The notes beneath the pieces were generated by a model. It was not told the DNA's origin and searched no databases. It worked only from the letters and a program-made list of their open reading frames with translations. Made by a program: the position numbers and the translations under genes. Positions 12,301 to 22,749 of a stretch of DNA of 64,000 nucleotides are shown piece after piece (position 1 is the first letter of the stretch; the number at the start of each line of letters is the position of its first letter). The stretch is taken from the NCBI RefSeq assembly GCF_000003815.2, contig NC_049986.1, positions 9,725,244 to 9,789,243 on the forward strand, written 5' to 3'. The DNA comes from Branchiostoma floridae (Eukaryota; Chordata; Leptocardii; Amphioxiformes; Branchiostomatidae).

Positions 12301-13694
12301 GGTCTTGAAGGAAAAGTAGCACAGGTGATATTTGTTTATCACAGGTAATCTATGATGTGTACCGGTGTGTAAAAAACTTTTGTCTGGATATTCTCATATC
12401 TACAGCTTTATTACAATTACGTAATGATGTCATCAATATGTTATTATTATCATCACATTATTCATATGTTGAAACTAATGTGATATCAGATTATTCATAT
12501 GTTGAAACACTGTACATAGGTAAATAATCATTGCACTTAAAGAAGATACTGAACATAACATTCTTGAAATGAATAATGAGTTTCATTGTTAAAAACCATT
12601 TTGAATTTTATGATAAAACTAGATAGTAAGAAAATGTGTTACAGAGTCCATATTTATAAATTCAATTCTTATTGTAAGATGAAATTGGAAATTGAAAGAT
12701 ACATATGTATTGATTCACTAACCTTTAGGAATCTGGCAAATGTACTTGTAGTAGTAGTCCCTGAAATTAGAAAGCATGGCAGTTATTATAAACCAAGTTT
12801 ATAAAAATAGAATCATAAATTGGCAAAAAGAAGATGTAACTTTGCCCTTACGGTGGGTATTCCTCCACACAGTCAGCAGAAGTCTGAGGGTTGATCCAGT
12901 ACCTGTATGATAGCAAAACAAAGAATAAATTGCATCACTGCATTCCCAGATTAATATACAAATATGCTACATTTCCTGAATTATGAATACATAGCTATAA
13001 AAGCACATATGCATTTTTCCATGGTTACATTTATGAAAGGAAATAGTTGAACTAAATGTAAGCTTTATTGTAGTTACCAATGCTGACGGGCAGCACAAAG
13101 CAGCATATCGGTACAAGCTAGTGTACTTATGAAGTTGCAAGGGGAATATGTTGCCAGAAGGTGTTGCCAATGCATTAAAAAGACTTACGGACAAGGCTCG
13201 GCACTTGATGTAACCTCTCCCAACGTTTCACAGTCGTCAAAGGTGGCCAGGGAGCCACCTAGGTATTCACAGTCCCACTTCGCCTCGTCTATTTCTTTCT
13301 TATCGTTCGAGAAATAGTAGCAAGTCCCGTCAATGGCCTCAAACCCATCGGGACAAATACAGGCTACAAAAAGATACATTGTTTTCCATTTGTTATCAAA
13401 TCTATTAGTGTTGTGTTATGTTGTTGAATGTAGTAATTAAGTCAGCTAACGGACATGTGTTGCACCTACTTCATTCTATTTCTTACGGGAGGAGGGAATT
13501 ACATATTTCATCATGTTTGTCTTTTTTACATAACTGTTCCTTATGATTGGCCAAATTTGAAATCCTGTTTCTCCAGCAAATGGAAACATATGCAGCTCAT
13601 TGAAAAGCAAAGAAAAGAAATGGTATATATTACGGTCATCGGTCAATGCCGGCACAACCAGGAACAGAAGGAGAAGAAAACATCGACCCTCCAT
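169..13694 (-). CDS. Secreted mosaic gene: signal peptide, short CTLD, Cys-rich exons, tandem modules, sushi (3' partial)
   Basis: Fourteen exons on the minus strand can be chained in phase: 13634-13694, 13189-13363, 12852-12902, 12723-12760, 9233-9511, 7504-7770, 6420-6494, 5881-5922, 4768-5022, 3388-3792, 2960-3001, 2077-2340, 1196-1567 and 169-354. They total 2,512 nt, ending in phase 1, so the gene runs on past the left edge. From the fourth junction onward every exon is phase 1-1, the classic arrangement of shuffled extracellular domains. The product should be secreted or membrane-anchored and probably takes part in recognition or adhesion; no enzyme motif was seen. The ATG directly follows a splice acceptor (13695-13697), so the 5' UTR lies in one or more upstream exons I could not place. 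Whether all fourteen exons belong to one transcript rests on phase and order. Two adjacent genes remain possible. Confidence 0.6.
1196..3001 (-). CDS. Unrecognised three-exon module, copy 2 (short exon, A exon, B exon)
   Basis: Exons 2960-3001 (42 nt), 2077-2340 (264 nt) and 1196-1567 (372 nt), in the same order and phase as the copy at 3388-5922. Shared features: the 42-nt first exon (CPDPDMGAIAPYE), the A-exon end KWVLTYQESPEDEE with ILLEDFDPNG, and the B-exon pattern from IP...IYSIRLN through MACWEI...LIIPVPCYE to IPLPG at the same kind of donor (CCCAG then GTACC). Protein similarity is clear but diverged, so the duplication is old. Function unknown. Confidence 0.55.
1568..2076. other. Intron of the minus-strand mosaic gene, nothing further seen
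   Basis: AT-rich, with no coding signal on either strand. The other introns of this gene (355-1195, 2341-2959, 3793-4767, 5023-5880, 5923-6419, 6495-7503, 7771-9232, 9512-12722) are likewise non-coding apart from the repeats listed separately. Confidence 0.5.
3388..5922 (-). CDS. Unrecognised three-exon module, copy 1 (short exon, A exon, B exon)
   Basis: Exons 5881-5922 (42 nt), 4768-5022 (255 nt) and 3388-3792 (405 nt), all phase 1-1. The short exon encodes CGLPVMATIPSDR. The A exon is acidic and amphipathic and ends VWVLQYTDSETG...ILLQDFDPATG. The B exon starts with a charged helix-like part (YELKDKLYLLKQRY), then has long alternating hydrophobic stretches with an AC...IIVPVVCY signature and ends QPLPG at the donor. 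The hydrophobic half could be beta strands or membrane segments. The whole set is repeated at 1196-3001. I do not recognise the family. A plus-strand ORF inside the B exon is its antisense shadow. Confidence 0.55.
4319..4367 (-). repeat. tRNA-derived SINE head
   Basis: On the minus strand a tRNA-like promoter is visible: box A TGGTGGGTAGAGTG and, after a tRNA-like spacing, box B GAGTTCAAATCC. There is no convincing acceptor stem, so a SINE rather than a working tRNA gene. It lies in an intron of the mosaic gene. Confidence 0.5.
6420..6494 (-). CDS. Pro/Thr-rich linker exon
   Basis: A 75-nt exon, phase 1-1, encoding TEPPTPTPTPCPMTDPPPS and flanked by acceptor GGTACAG and donor GTACGC. The Pro/Thr content suggests an extended, probably O-glycosylated hinge between the cysteine-rich domains and the repeated modules. 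The polypyrimidine tract before the acceptor is poor, so use of this exon is less certain than its neighbours. Confidence 0.45.
7504..7770 (-). CDS. Cysteine-rich domain exon, copy 2
   Basis: A 267-nt phase 1-1 exon, acceptor TTTCCCAG and donor GTACTT. It contains CEVDCTGTC, then DDCACPTEGDRCCVP, then a second half with CGSDCHGEC, EGCDGNW and CYCDDGRECCCK. Cysteine order and the W after the G-N/K pair match the copy at 9233-9511 across the whole exon, so the two are tandem duplicates. No catalytic motif is visible. The family is not recognised. Confidence 0.65.
8561..8630. repeat. 35-bp tandem duplication
   Basis: The unit starting ACACGGAGAAGCTGAGAAAG occurs at 8561 and again at 8596 with one difference. 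The surrounding 8.3-8.9 kb looks like decayed transposon sequence; it includes a GGATGACATCCA motif shared with the element at 51.9 kb. Confidence 0.6.
9233..9511 (-). CDS. Cysteine-rich domain exon, copy 1
   Basis: A 279-nt phase 1-1 exon between acceptor CAACAG and donor GTAGTC. It holds two similar half-repeats, each with a C-x-G-(K)C start, then GCSG or GCSGKW, then a C-x-CP-x-G stretch ending in CC or CCC. The spacing suggests compact disulfide-bonded knots. I do not recognise the family; it vaguely resembles small protease-inhibitor or WAP-like cysteine folds but lacks a clear WAP pattern. It is homologous to the exon at 7504-7770, so the domain is duplicated. Its place between a lectin domain and a Pro/Thr linker suggests an extracellular spacer or binding domain. 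Confidence 0.65.
10333..11390. mobile_element. Non-autonomous element of the ACCTCCATGAAA family
   Basis: The left end ACCTCCATGAAATGTCATGG is itself a short foldback, and the right end TTTCATGGAGGTATGAGG is its inverted counterpart. About 170 bp of the left part recurs almost unchanged at 22,578-22,749, and related elements lie at 33,955-34,718 and 38,041-38,804. No transposase is coded, so it would be mobilised in trans. Confidence 0.55.
12723..13694 (-). CDS. Signal peptide plus short C-type lectin-like domain (four exons)
   Basis: Exon 13634-13694 (61 nt) encodes a hydrophobic signal peptide beginning MEGRCFLLLLFLVV. Exon 13189-13363 (175 nt) carries the N-terminal CTLD hallmarks: CPDGFEAIDGTCYYF, then a helix-1 stretch with WDCEYLGGSLATF. 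Exon 12852-12902 (51 nt) begins YWINPQ, and exon 12723-12760 ends the domain with YKYICQ. The domain has only about 80-85 residues, against about 110-130 for an ordinary CTLD; the segment that usually holds the WND/EPN-type calcium and sugar-binding loop is missing. Sugar binding cannot be assumed. Exon sizes 61/175/51 and all phases match the plus-strand CTLD exons near 29.5 and 49.0 kb. A clean donor follows each exon. Confidence 0.8.
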
Positions 13695-14224
13695 CTGAAA
13701 AAAAGATGGACTTAGTTTAATACGCCAAAAATTCCAAATCCTCACGTGTATTAAGATGGTTCCAACTAGAGGTGGGTACCGGTACAGCAATTGAGGTACA
13801 GGTACGGTGACGGTCAAGGTCCAGAAGATCAGATTCAGCAAGAAAAACTGGGTCCGACAAGAAAACCGACTAGTTCAGACATATATCTTCACCCTACAGT
13901 ACAGCTGTTTTCCTCTTACCTTCTGACACAATGATGTTAACAGAGATGTAGCATCCTAAAAAGGTTCCATGTCATTTGGTGTTATTTGGTGTTTCTTTTG
14001 GCTGGAATAGAAGCCTATCATCAACATGATTATGGTGACATACTCTATATACAATTGATTTAGTCTGAAACATTACAACATGGCAAGTCTTTGCTAAAAG
14101 TGACTATAACCTAGACCTAATACTCATCGCAGAAATCGTGCAAGTGATGAAGAAACAAACTGTCTTTTCAGGTCAAAACTACTGGTGGTAGGATCTGGTT
14201 AGACAGTCAGGAGACGATTCATTT

Positions 14225-14712
14225 TATGGTCTCATTGATGATCACTCCAAGTGGGTACTAAAATAGATCCGAGCCAAAAAATAAACGACTGCATGGACGC
14301 GTGTTTTCAGCGGTGGGAAATTCTCTTTTAGCCAGCCGAACTGGTGTCAAAAGTTAGATGGGTGAAAGCTTGTTTGTAACTGATAAAAATTAGCAGGTAA
14401 AGTTTGGCAGCATCACGCTAGGTCGCGGAGGAACACAGTCCTGGGTTCTGAGTGGTGCGATTGTACATGACCAGCGAAAAAGTGCCTCATGCGGGGATTG
14501 ACTAATTGTAGTTTGTAATTGCTATAAACAAAGCACGTATGTCAATTTGACGTTAGCGATTTACCACGACATAGGGTAAAGGTGCTCAACATAGAATGAA
14601 ATATATGTTGATCTTCGCCGTAGCTTCATTATGTACGCTTCTATGTTAAACACATATTGTAACATAGACGTCTATGGGAAGAAAAAACTCATCAATGTCA
14701 ATGATACCTTAA
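14225..14712 (-). mobile_element. MITE-like element, inverted relative of 63,064-63,541
   Basis: Bounded by GGTCTCATTGATG at the left and a related CATCAATG...GATACC at the right. Its reverse complement aligns over its whole length with 63,064-63,541, sharing blocks such as GGGATTGACTAATTGTAG and CTATGGGAAGAA. No ORF. Diverged, so not recently active. Confidence 0.55.
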
Positions 14713-15554
14713 TTCACTGCACTCTAAAACGTCAATCAGCTGTATGGCATCTGTGAGAGGCATGCTTCTATATCATATGTGGTACATTGCATTAATACCA
14801 AATATTTTGAGGCAGATTCAAGCTTTCCAACTTTCAAGTTGCATCACGGCGTTTTCTTACATTTACAATATCTGTATCAAATAAACATAAGTCACTCCAA
14901 CACAATTATGAGTAACGCCGAATACACCACTTCCAATAAACTTCGGTATGTTGAAGTGAATGTATTAGAAGAATGGTAATTTGATTCAAATGATTGTGGA
15001 AATACACCAATAACGAAAATACCGAGTAGAATACCATGATCTAGCCAAGACAGACAAAGGGGGCGAATTGCGAAATCTTGTAGAAAGGGCCGATCTCGAG
15101 AAAGAAGATTTCTTCTTTAACCATGAACACCACCACAAAATCATTTGCACAAATACACACAAAACGGATATTTCAAGCAACAAGCTATAACGTCATGAGA
15201 TGAATTGCAAAGATAAAAACTGCAAGAATTATCTTTAGATAGATATATCAAGGAATGACCATCTGATACAAGTAATCATGGTAATGAAAGAACAACAAAA
15301 ATACCAAGTAGGACACAATCTAGCCAATAAAGACAAGTGTAAGAAATCGCGTGACACGGAGAAAAGTTCATTATGCATCTAAAGCTTGCCTGTTGATGAC
15401 CAGAAAATTCACCTACCTTGAACTGCATTCAAGTACTGAAGTTATGCTACCGGTAAAATTGAGATATTGGAATAGCCCGGGTGTTCCACGTGGCATTGAC
15501 AAGATTGAGCATTATTTTACCCCACAAGTTTGTGATTTCTGTTAACGTTGTGTG

Positions 15555-15562
15555 AGTGTATG

Positions 15563-15603
<41 letters not shown>

Positions 15604-15632
15604 GTGCGTGCGTGTGTGTGTGTGTGTCTGAC
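15555..15632. repeat. (TG)n microsatellite
   Basis: An almost pure TG tract with CG interruptions. ORFs predicted across it are artefacts of the repeat. Confidence 0.9.
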
Positions 15633-17167
15633 TGCCTGTCTGTTTGCTATCTGTGAACAGCAAAAGTCGAGAAGTCTTAGATGGATCCTGATGATATTTC
15701 TAAAAGGCCATTGTATTTTTCCAACGACATGCCTAAATTTGAGACATTTTTAATATTAAACATATGCCCCAAAATCATGTATGGGCACTCCAGAATTGAA
15801 AATCATGGTTAGTGTAAGTGTCATATCGCGCGCATTGATATTAGCTGTGTTCCCTGAAAATCACGACCCGCATTGATATTGGTGGTGTGCCCCAAAACGC
15901 CTCGAATCTTTTTTATAGATTTTTCGCTTCAGGTTGAGTAGTTGAAAAATGCGCCCAAATTCCGTAAGGTACTTTTTACAGATTCGTTCTAAAACACCGC
16001 TGCTTCGCCGTTCTATATTAAATATTCAAGAGGATCATGAAAATTACACAGGTTTTGTACATAATGAATGGTGTGGGATTGAAGACGGAGTACAAAAAAA
16101 TATGCCCCGTGCATAATGAAACCAGACAGAGGGCCAAAAAGACACTGTAGTATTGCTGTAGAGAAGAAAACTGCTTTTTCCGGTTGCCTTTTATTTCATT
16201 ATGGTTGTTGATTCAATGTAGCATAGATGGCTACCCACAGTCTAGTTTCAGCGTGAATCGGGTTGAATCTCGGTTGCTAAGTATTTGTGTGGAAGTTGGA
16301 AGCTACGGCTGAAATTTATCGTGTCAGCTGCATGCCAGCATTTTGTTCAATGCTCAATCTTAAAAGATAAGAAAATGAAGTGTTTTATGGCCTAACTTTT
16401 GTTAAAGAGGGAGTTACTCCCACAGTAAGTCAAGCCTGTATTACCATGTCTAAGGGATGTTTCTGTGCATAGTTATTTAGAGAATGCCCTTCATATACCG
16501 ATTGAGGGAGTAAGCGCATATTCAGTCTTCCAAGATTAAGTCTATATTCAGACCACTGGACTTACTATGGGTGAAAAGAGGAGTAAAGTTCATGGTATGT
16601 AATCCTTACATCCAAAGCTTGTAAGGTAACTCAGTCGTAACAACTTTAACACTTCTATCGTTGAGATCAGAATAGCTGCTCCGATTCAGGAATTACAAGA
16701 ATATACGAAAGAATCCAAGAACCGGTGCAATGACGGTCGGACGCGAGTTCGATCCTGGACGAGTCGACGTCAAAAAAAGTACTGCTTTCTCTTCTTAGCA
16801 CTCAGCATTTTGGTATGACACAAACCACTACCAAAGTGTACTAGCCCCCTGCTGTAGTGATTGCACAAAACTGTGTAGACCAGGGCTATAGGAGCGGAGA
16901 TGAGCGAAGCCAGATGCACCAATTGATGGGGGAAGGAATTTGTAAAGCTATGAAAGTCCCTACGTTAAACGTTCTTCCTAGCCTAAGTCTCTAGTAAATC
17001 ATTTATCGAGGATTAATATTGCTTTGAAAAGACTTGAATGAAAAGCCTAAAACAGCTCCGGGCAATTTTTCTAACGTATAAATCATTTCAATCTTGTCGT
17101 CGGCACTCGACATAATTCTATAAGTCAGTATTTTAACACAATATGTTACCAGAAGTCATTAATTTGT

Positions 17168-17560
17168 CTTCTTGAAATGTAACAACACGAGAACTAAATT
17201 CACCGTTAAGAAGTCTACTAGTATATGAAGATAAATGCAGATTTGTGGAAAATAAAATCCAAGCCACTGAGCTCATAGAAGGTGTTACAATCATATCCCT
17301 TCAAAAACCCAGCCGATGCACGCAAAAAATGCAAGATAAAATAGAAAATGAAAAAAAAAACAATTCCACACACAAATGTAATAAAATTGTCTTCGTTCAA
17401 TGTAACACAACACGAAAAGTAACTTCGCCGTTAAATATTTATATCAAGATAATTGCAGGTTGGTGGAAAACAAAATTTTAACCACTGCGCTCATAATAGG
17501 AGTTACAATCATACCCCAACAATAACCCAGCCAAAGCACACAAAAACACAAGATTAGACA
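17168..17560. repeat. Diverged local tandem duplication (about 17,168-17,345 and 17,390-17,560)
   Basis: Both halves share TGTAACA-ACACGA, ATCAAGATAA or AGATAAATGCAG followed by TTGGTGGAAAACAAAAT-like sequence, then GTTACAATCATA and CCAGCC-A-GCAC. Non-coding. Confidence 0.5.
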
Positions 17561-18587
17561 TGGAATTAAAAGCAATACCGTATACAACATGTAAAACGTT
17601 AATCTGAACATTACTAACAAGATACGAGATGGCCAAATAATTCTAAATCTCAATCTCCATGTTACAATGCTTCCAGGACATTTCTTGTGCGGCCAATTGG
17701 AATGTTTACCTACCTTGGACTGGCGTTGTTCTCTTCTTCACCTCGAGTCGGATTCTGGGGCGGCGGCTGAGATTCTCCTGTATTTGACTGTGGCAGTTAG
17801 TACATGCCGGATATTACACGTGGCATGTTATGATTGTAATATCTTATGATAATGTTATGAGGACATGATATAGAACTTCGGTGTCAACCCCTTTGAGCAT
17901 GCATTATTTACCGTAGACTTGTCAATAGCCACCCAATATGTGATTTAATATCATGTATTTGGATATCGTATATTCTGTGGTCTGGCAGTGTATTATAGAC
18001 AAGTAGCATTTGATGTTGTATGCGTTACATGAACGTTGTCCAGCAGCATTCAGTTATTTGAAAGTGGCATCCCACGTTTCTATGCCAACCAGTTTGTTGT
18101 AGCTACGTCATTTCCGGATCCGAAAACAGAGCGATGTCCGCCAGCAGAGACTGCACCTACAAGCGACGTGTCACCCACACGTTGGCGTATCGATTCAGAA
18201 ATGTTCAGAAATATTTTGCTTTGTTTATGTCCACGATGTCTGTGATATCAACCTGGACGTTTTCTTTTATCTTTAGCGCCAAGTCCATCAGAATTGTATC
18301 TCTTTGAATATGAACTTTACGTTTCGCTATAGGCTCTTCTCTGTTAGTCACACATGCTTTTACTGGGGACGGAACCTGTGTTGTTTTGGTGACCTATACG
18401 TCCTACAACACACATACAAAATGTATTGTATGTTTTCATAGCTACGAAAACACAGGCGTGCGTGAGTTTGCAGGAATTTTTTTGTCTGCCGCCGCTCCAC
18501 TCACTCACTCACTCAGAATATATGCATCGTTTTCATCCCTTGTTTAATTTCTTCTTTTAGTTATGTGATTTTATCAGTTTGTAGTGT

Positions 18588-20310
18588 GCAATGGATATGT
18601 CTTCATCGAATCCTGTACATTATCTCATTTTGTGCACAGCATATTTTGAGTGTTAATGTATTTGATACAGTTCGTTAATAGTTTTGGTCGGCTAGAACAT
18701 GTCTAAAGCCGTACGAATACAGCATCAAGCGGTCTTGCTATCATGAAAGCTGTCCACCAAATTATTTTTGACCGCTAGTAAACGTCGAAAACAGACGAAT
18801 ACAGTAGCAACCGGTATGCTATTATCATAGCATATCGATTTGACATTTGGGACATACTTTTATGATGTCTCTGATGTACACTGTGAGTTTATGTTTTCAA
18901 TATCAACTGTCAATCAAATTTGTTTTTCTCAGACGCGAAACATCATACCAGACAGCATATGTTTATAGGTACCTATAGTTGAAACAAAATGAGCTCATCT
19001 TTGTTGTCAGTTTGCTGTGTGATATTTTGGGTCAGGAGCTACAAAGAAAAGTAAACGCGTGGGTGTTGTTGCCGGTTAGTATCGTGGTGCCAACTTGAAG
19101 GATCTTCTAAGTTCTATTTAGGTCACAGCAAGTACATTTTATGGATGACATCAATGCGCTCATTAATTTTTACCAGATTTCAGGAAAAAATTCCCATTCG
19201 GGCATGATCAGATAGACCAAGATATGCAAACATGTTGTGTTAGAGCCTAATAATTATACTTGTGACACTAGGGAGGTAGCCATGACTTAAGTTGCAGAAG
19301 TGAAACTTGTTGGATAGTTGTAAAAGTGCCACAAATATGGAAGCCATGAATGTAGTTGCCAGCTTGGTAAGTGATACCAATGTACCAAACTAGTATCACT
19401 TTTACAGTAGCTTACTTCTTTGATATAGGAATAAATGCCTTGTAAGTTGTGATGCCAAGTTTTGTCACTTCAAATCTTGTTACGACGTTTATTGTGTCTA
19501 TTTTGAAATTTAGCCATCTTGAGCCAGGAGTAGGCCCCCGTATGCGCACAAGGCCTATCTGAGTTAGTCTTGTTCTTATTGGGTGGGCTGACTACTCTCT
19601 CATCCCAGCCAGGGTCTCAATTGTGTGGAGCTTACAATAGGTGGGGCTAGATCACAAGGGTCTGAAGTTTTGAACCACTCACACCGGGAAAGACCCCCTT
19701 TCGATAAGTGTGCTGGGTTCTTTTACGTGCTCGAGGTGTGGCTCTCCTCAACCACGGGACCAACGTCAATAGTTGGTACACTATGCAATTTTGGCCGAAT
19801 ATAACGTTTTTGACAATTCATGGCAAATTTCAAAATTTTTGTGTGTGGGGGGAGGGGGGCAGTGGATATGTCTTCATTGAATCCTGTACATTTTATTCCA
19901 TTTTGTGTAAAGCATATAATTATGAGTGTATAACACATTTACAACAGTTCATTAGGATTCATTTGGTAGTCGCACGTCAAGTTAAATATTATTTTTGACC
20001 GCTAGTAGACGTCTGGAACTTCAGACGAATACAGCAGCAAGCGGTATGCTATCATCACAGAATATCGATTTGACATTTGGGACATGCTTTTATGATGTAT
20101 TTGATGTGCACCGTGAGTTTATGTTATCAACGTACACTTTGAGTTATGCTATCAATCAAACTTATTTTTCTTGGAACTGAACATCATAACAGACAGAACA
20201 TATGTTTATAGGTACCTATTGTTGGAACAAAATGAGAACATCTTTGTTGTTAGTTGGCCCTGTGATCTTTTGGGTCTTGGGCTTCAAAGAAAAGTATCCG
20301 TGTTGTGTAG
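18588..20310. repeat. Diverged direct duplication (18,588-19,060 and 19,858-20,310)
   Basis: Both copies start with GTGGATATGTCTTCAT-like sequence, then AATCCTGTACATT, and share ACAGACGAATACAG, GGTATGCTAT, ATCGATTTGACATTTGGGAC and TATGTTTATAGGTACCTAT in the same order. About 800 bp of unrelated sequence separates them. No conserved ORF. Confidence 0.65.
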
Positions 20311-20628
20311 GCGGTTGATGTCGTGCACCAGACTTTACGGATCTTTGGGTTATATTTGGGCTAGAGACGCACACTATCCAGACAGCGAAAATAGGGAGCA
20401 ATCAAGAGTGATACATATGACCGAAGAAAAGCTAGCGGATCCAGAGAGAAAGAACTTTGCAACAGACTGAGTCAGCTTACAGCCCAATGTGGAAGAGACT
20501 GTCATTCTCGTATAGGACTGTTTATAGCCAAACCTGTAGGGCTGATATCAATTAGCATTTTACCGTGGTCAATACTGACCGAAGGGGATCACTGGTCTAC
20601 CTGATAAACTGATCAGGTTATTGCCCCC

Positions 20629-21048
20629 TCCCTCTACCCCTTTCCACTCCTACCCACTCCCCCCTCTCCACTCCTACCCCCTCCCCTCTCCACTCCTACC
20701 CCCTCCCCTCTCCACTCCTACCCCCTCCCCTCTCCACTCCTACCCCCTCCCCTCTCCACTCCTACCCCCTCCACTCTCCACTCCTACCCCCTCCCCTCTC
20801 CACTCCTACCCCTTCCCCTCTCCACTCCTACCCCCTCCCCTCTCCACTCCTACCTCCTCCCCTCTCCACTCCTACCCCCTCCCCTCTCCACTCCTACCCC
20901 CTCCCCTCTCCACTCCTACCCCCTCCACTCTCCACTCCTACCCCCCTCTCCACTCCTACCCCCTCCCCTCTCCACTCCTACCCCCTCCCCTCTCCACTCC
21001 TACCTCCTCCCCTCTCCACTACTCCCCCCTCGCCTCTCCACTACTCCC
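20629..21048. repeat. 22-bp polypyrimidine minisatellite
   Basis: About 19 near-identical copies of a 22-base unit of the form CCACTCCTACCCCCTCCCCT. One strand is almost pure pyrimidine. The long ORF through it (Pro/Leu/Ser repeats) is a repeat artefact. Confidence 0.9.
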
Positions 21049-22365
21049 TAAATAAAGCATTTTTCTTCTTTTTCACATCTTTGTGGATTCTCTAAGAATA
21101 GATTTTCCTGCATTCAAAGAAAGACATGCATATTGTTGTACGTACTACTAGACAGTTTATCTTAACCCAGACCAAACGAGGAATTCCCATCGACGTACAA
21201 GTGTAAACAAAATTAATCATTGATTTTCTTTTCCAAAATCACTGTCTCTGTTTTTATGGTGAAAGTTGCAGAAGCTTCTACATCGGATGCCGCATGAACC
21301 ATTTGTAGAAAACTGCAGAAGGTGTAAACGATGTAACGTTATAGTTTGCCTTAGGTATTTTAAAAACAGTAGTAGAATAATAGGTGACAATTTTGGCTAA
21401 CCTTAGCTTTCCCCCGCCCTATCAACAATAGGGCCCGTACATTAATATACAGTATATTTGTGGTTGGTTGGTCGCAGTCTACAACATGAAGTCTGTTTTC
21501 ACGTTTTCAAGGATCTGCCTTGTCTTAACTTTTAGCCCTTTTCTTTGCCGCCTCATTCAAAAATAATTCTATCTGTCCTTTCCCAGAGCGGTTAAATGGT
21601 ACGACCCTTACTGTAAACACACTACGATACAACTACGCGAAACTATATCGATTATACTCAGAGCTTATTTTCAATTCTACACATGTCCAAACTTACAATT
21701 TACTTCACAAAACGAGGCATATGTCTACTGTACGCTTTTAGATAAAATGCCAGTCAGTCAATTACCGGTTCAGTAAAGCAAAGTCATAAATTTATATCAA
21801 ATCCAGAAAAACACAGTCATACCTGCGGCACAAACAATGTTTAGCATGACAGGACTCTGTTTTGCCATCATGACTCAATGTTCAGGATATGGAGCTGTAA
21901 TTTGTTAAACTTCCGCAAGGAGTCACTACTACACTGCTTTGCCGTCATGACTTCAAGTTCAGGAAACGCAGTTGAAATATAATGTGTTCAAATTCCGCAA
22001 GGCGTCGCTCCTGGGATGTTTTGCCATCATGACTTCCATTTCAGGATATTGAGTTAAAACGTGTTGAACTTCCGCAAGACCACGCTACTTACATATGGGG
22101 AACTCCATGGCTATTGACAGGATCAATGGCCAATATTTCTTCTGGGAAGAAAACAAAATTAAATTTTGCATAAAAACATGTTGAAGAACATTAGAAGAGT
22201 GACTATATTTCGGACTAACGTCTGTGTTTATTGACTAATACTTGTTATGGTTTGCTATCATGAAGATATGTTATATTTTGTGTCAAAACTCAAAAGTATT
22301 GACACTGAGTAAGTGAGTGGGTGCCACAAGCATGCGTAAGAAAGGAGTAGAAATAGAAATAAACA

Positions 22366-22440
22366 CATGCCGACACCTGGGATCGGACCCGGGCAGGCAG
22401 ATCACAAAGCAGCGCTAACCACTACGCTAAAAAGGGCTGA
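22366..22440 (-). repeat. tRNA-derived SINE
   Basis: The minus strand reads AGCGTAGTGGTTAGCGCTGC (box A) then GGGTCCGATCCC (box B), a tRNA-like promoter with no closing acceptor stem. It lies inside the promoter-side duplication and is absent from the other copy, so it inserted after the duplication. Confidence 0.65.
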
Positions 22441-22577
22441 TCAGCCGATTGGCGTAGTTGTTGGCGCTACTTGAACCCCACTGTTACACATGCTAACGTT
22501 CATCTGATGTACTATGTCAACTGTGCTGAAAGCTAACCACGAAACCACGCTATATTCATGGTATCCGCGCGCTCATT

Positions 22578-22749
22578 ACCTCCATGAAATGTCATGGAAT
22601 GGAGGTTATATTTTCTGTTATGTGTCTCTGTCTGTGTAGATGATTACTCAAGAATGGCTGGATGGATTGGTTTCATACTTGTTGTGTTGGTGGGGTGTGA
22701 TGAAAGCTCAAATCGATGAGATTTTGGGAGCCGTATCTGTCGTTATAAT
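22578..22749 (+). mobile_element. Truncated copy of the 10.3-kb element
   Basis: About 170 bp nearly identical to 10,333-10,505, from ACCTCCATGAAATGTCATGG on. It ends abruptly and joins a fragment with GAGATCGCTGTGACACC, which resembles the end of the foldback element at 31.1-32.3 kb. Confidence 0.65.

Larger units (their letters stand above)
13700..22090. other. Gene-free stretch between two loci, rich in diverged duplications
   Basis: No credible coding exon on either strand. It holds a MITE (14.2 kb), a (TG)n tract (15.55 kb), tandem duplications at 14.99/15.27, 17.17/17.39 and 18.59/19.86 kb, and a minisatellite at 20.6-21.05 kb. Since the minus-strand gene has its ATG right after an acceptor, its 5' UTR exon(s) and promoter should be here. 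Two consensus minus-strand donors (AAG then GTAGGT) are at about 15,415 and 17,710, but no TATA box pairs with them. Confidence 0.5.

Noticed and set aside
16690-16756. tRNA-like box B (GAGTTCGATCCTGG)
   Set aside because: No convincing box A or cloverleaf; at best a worn SINE fragment.
20621-21055. 144-codon Pro/Leu/Ser ORF
   Set aside because: It is produced by the 22-bp minisatellite and has no start context or splice signals.
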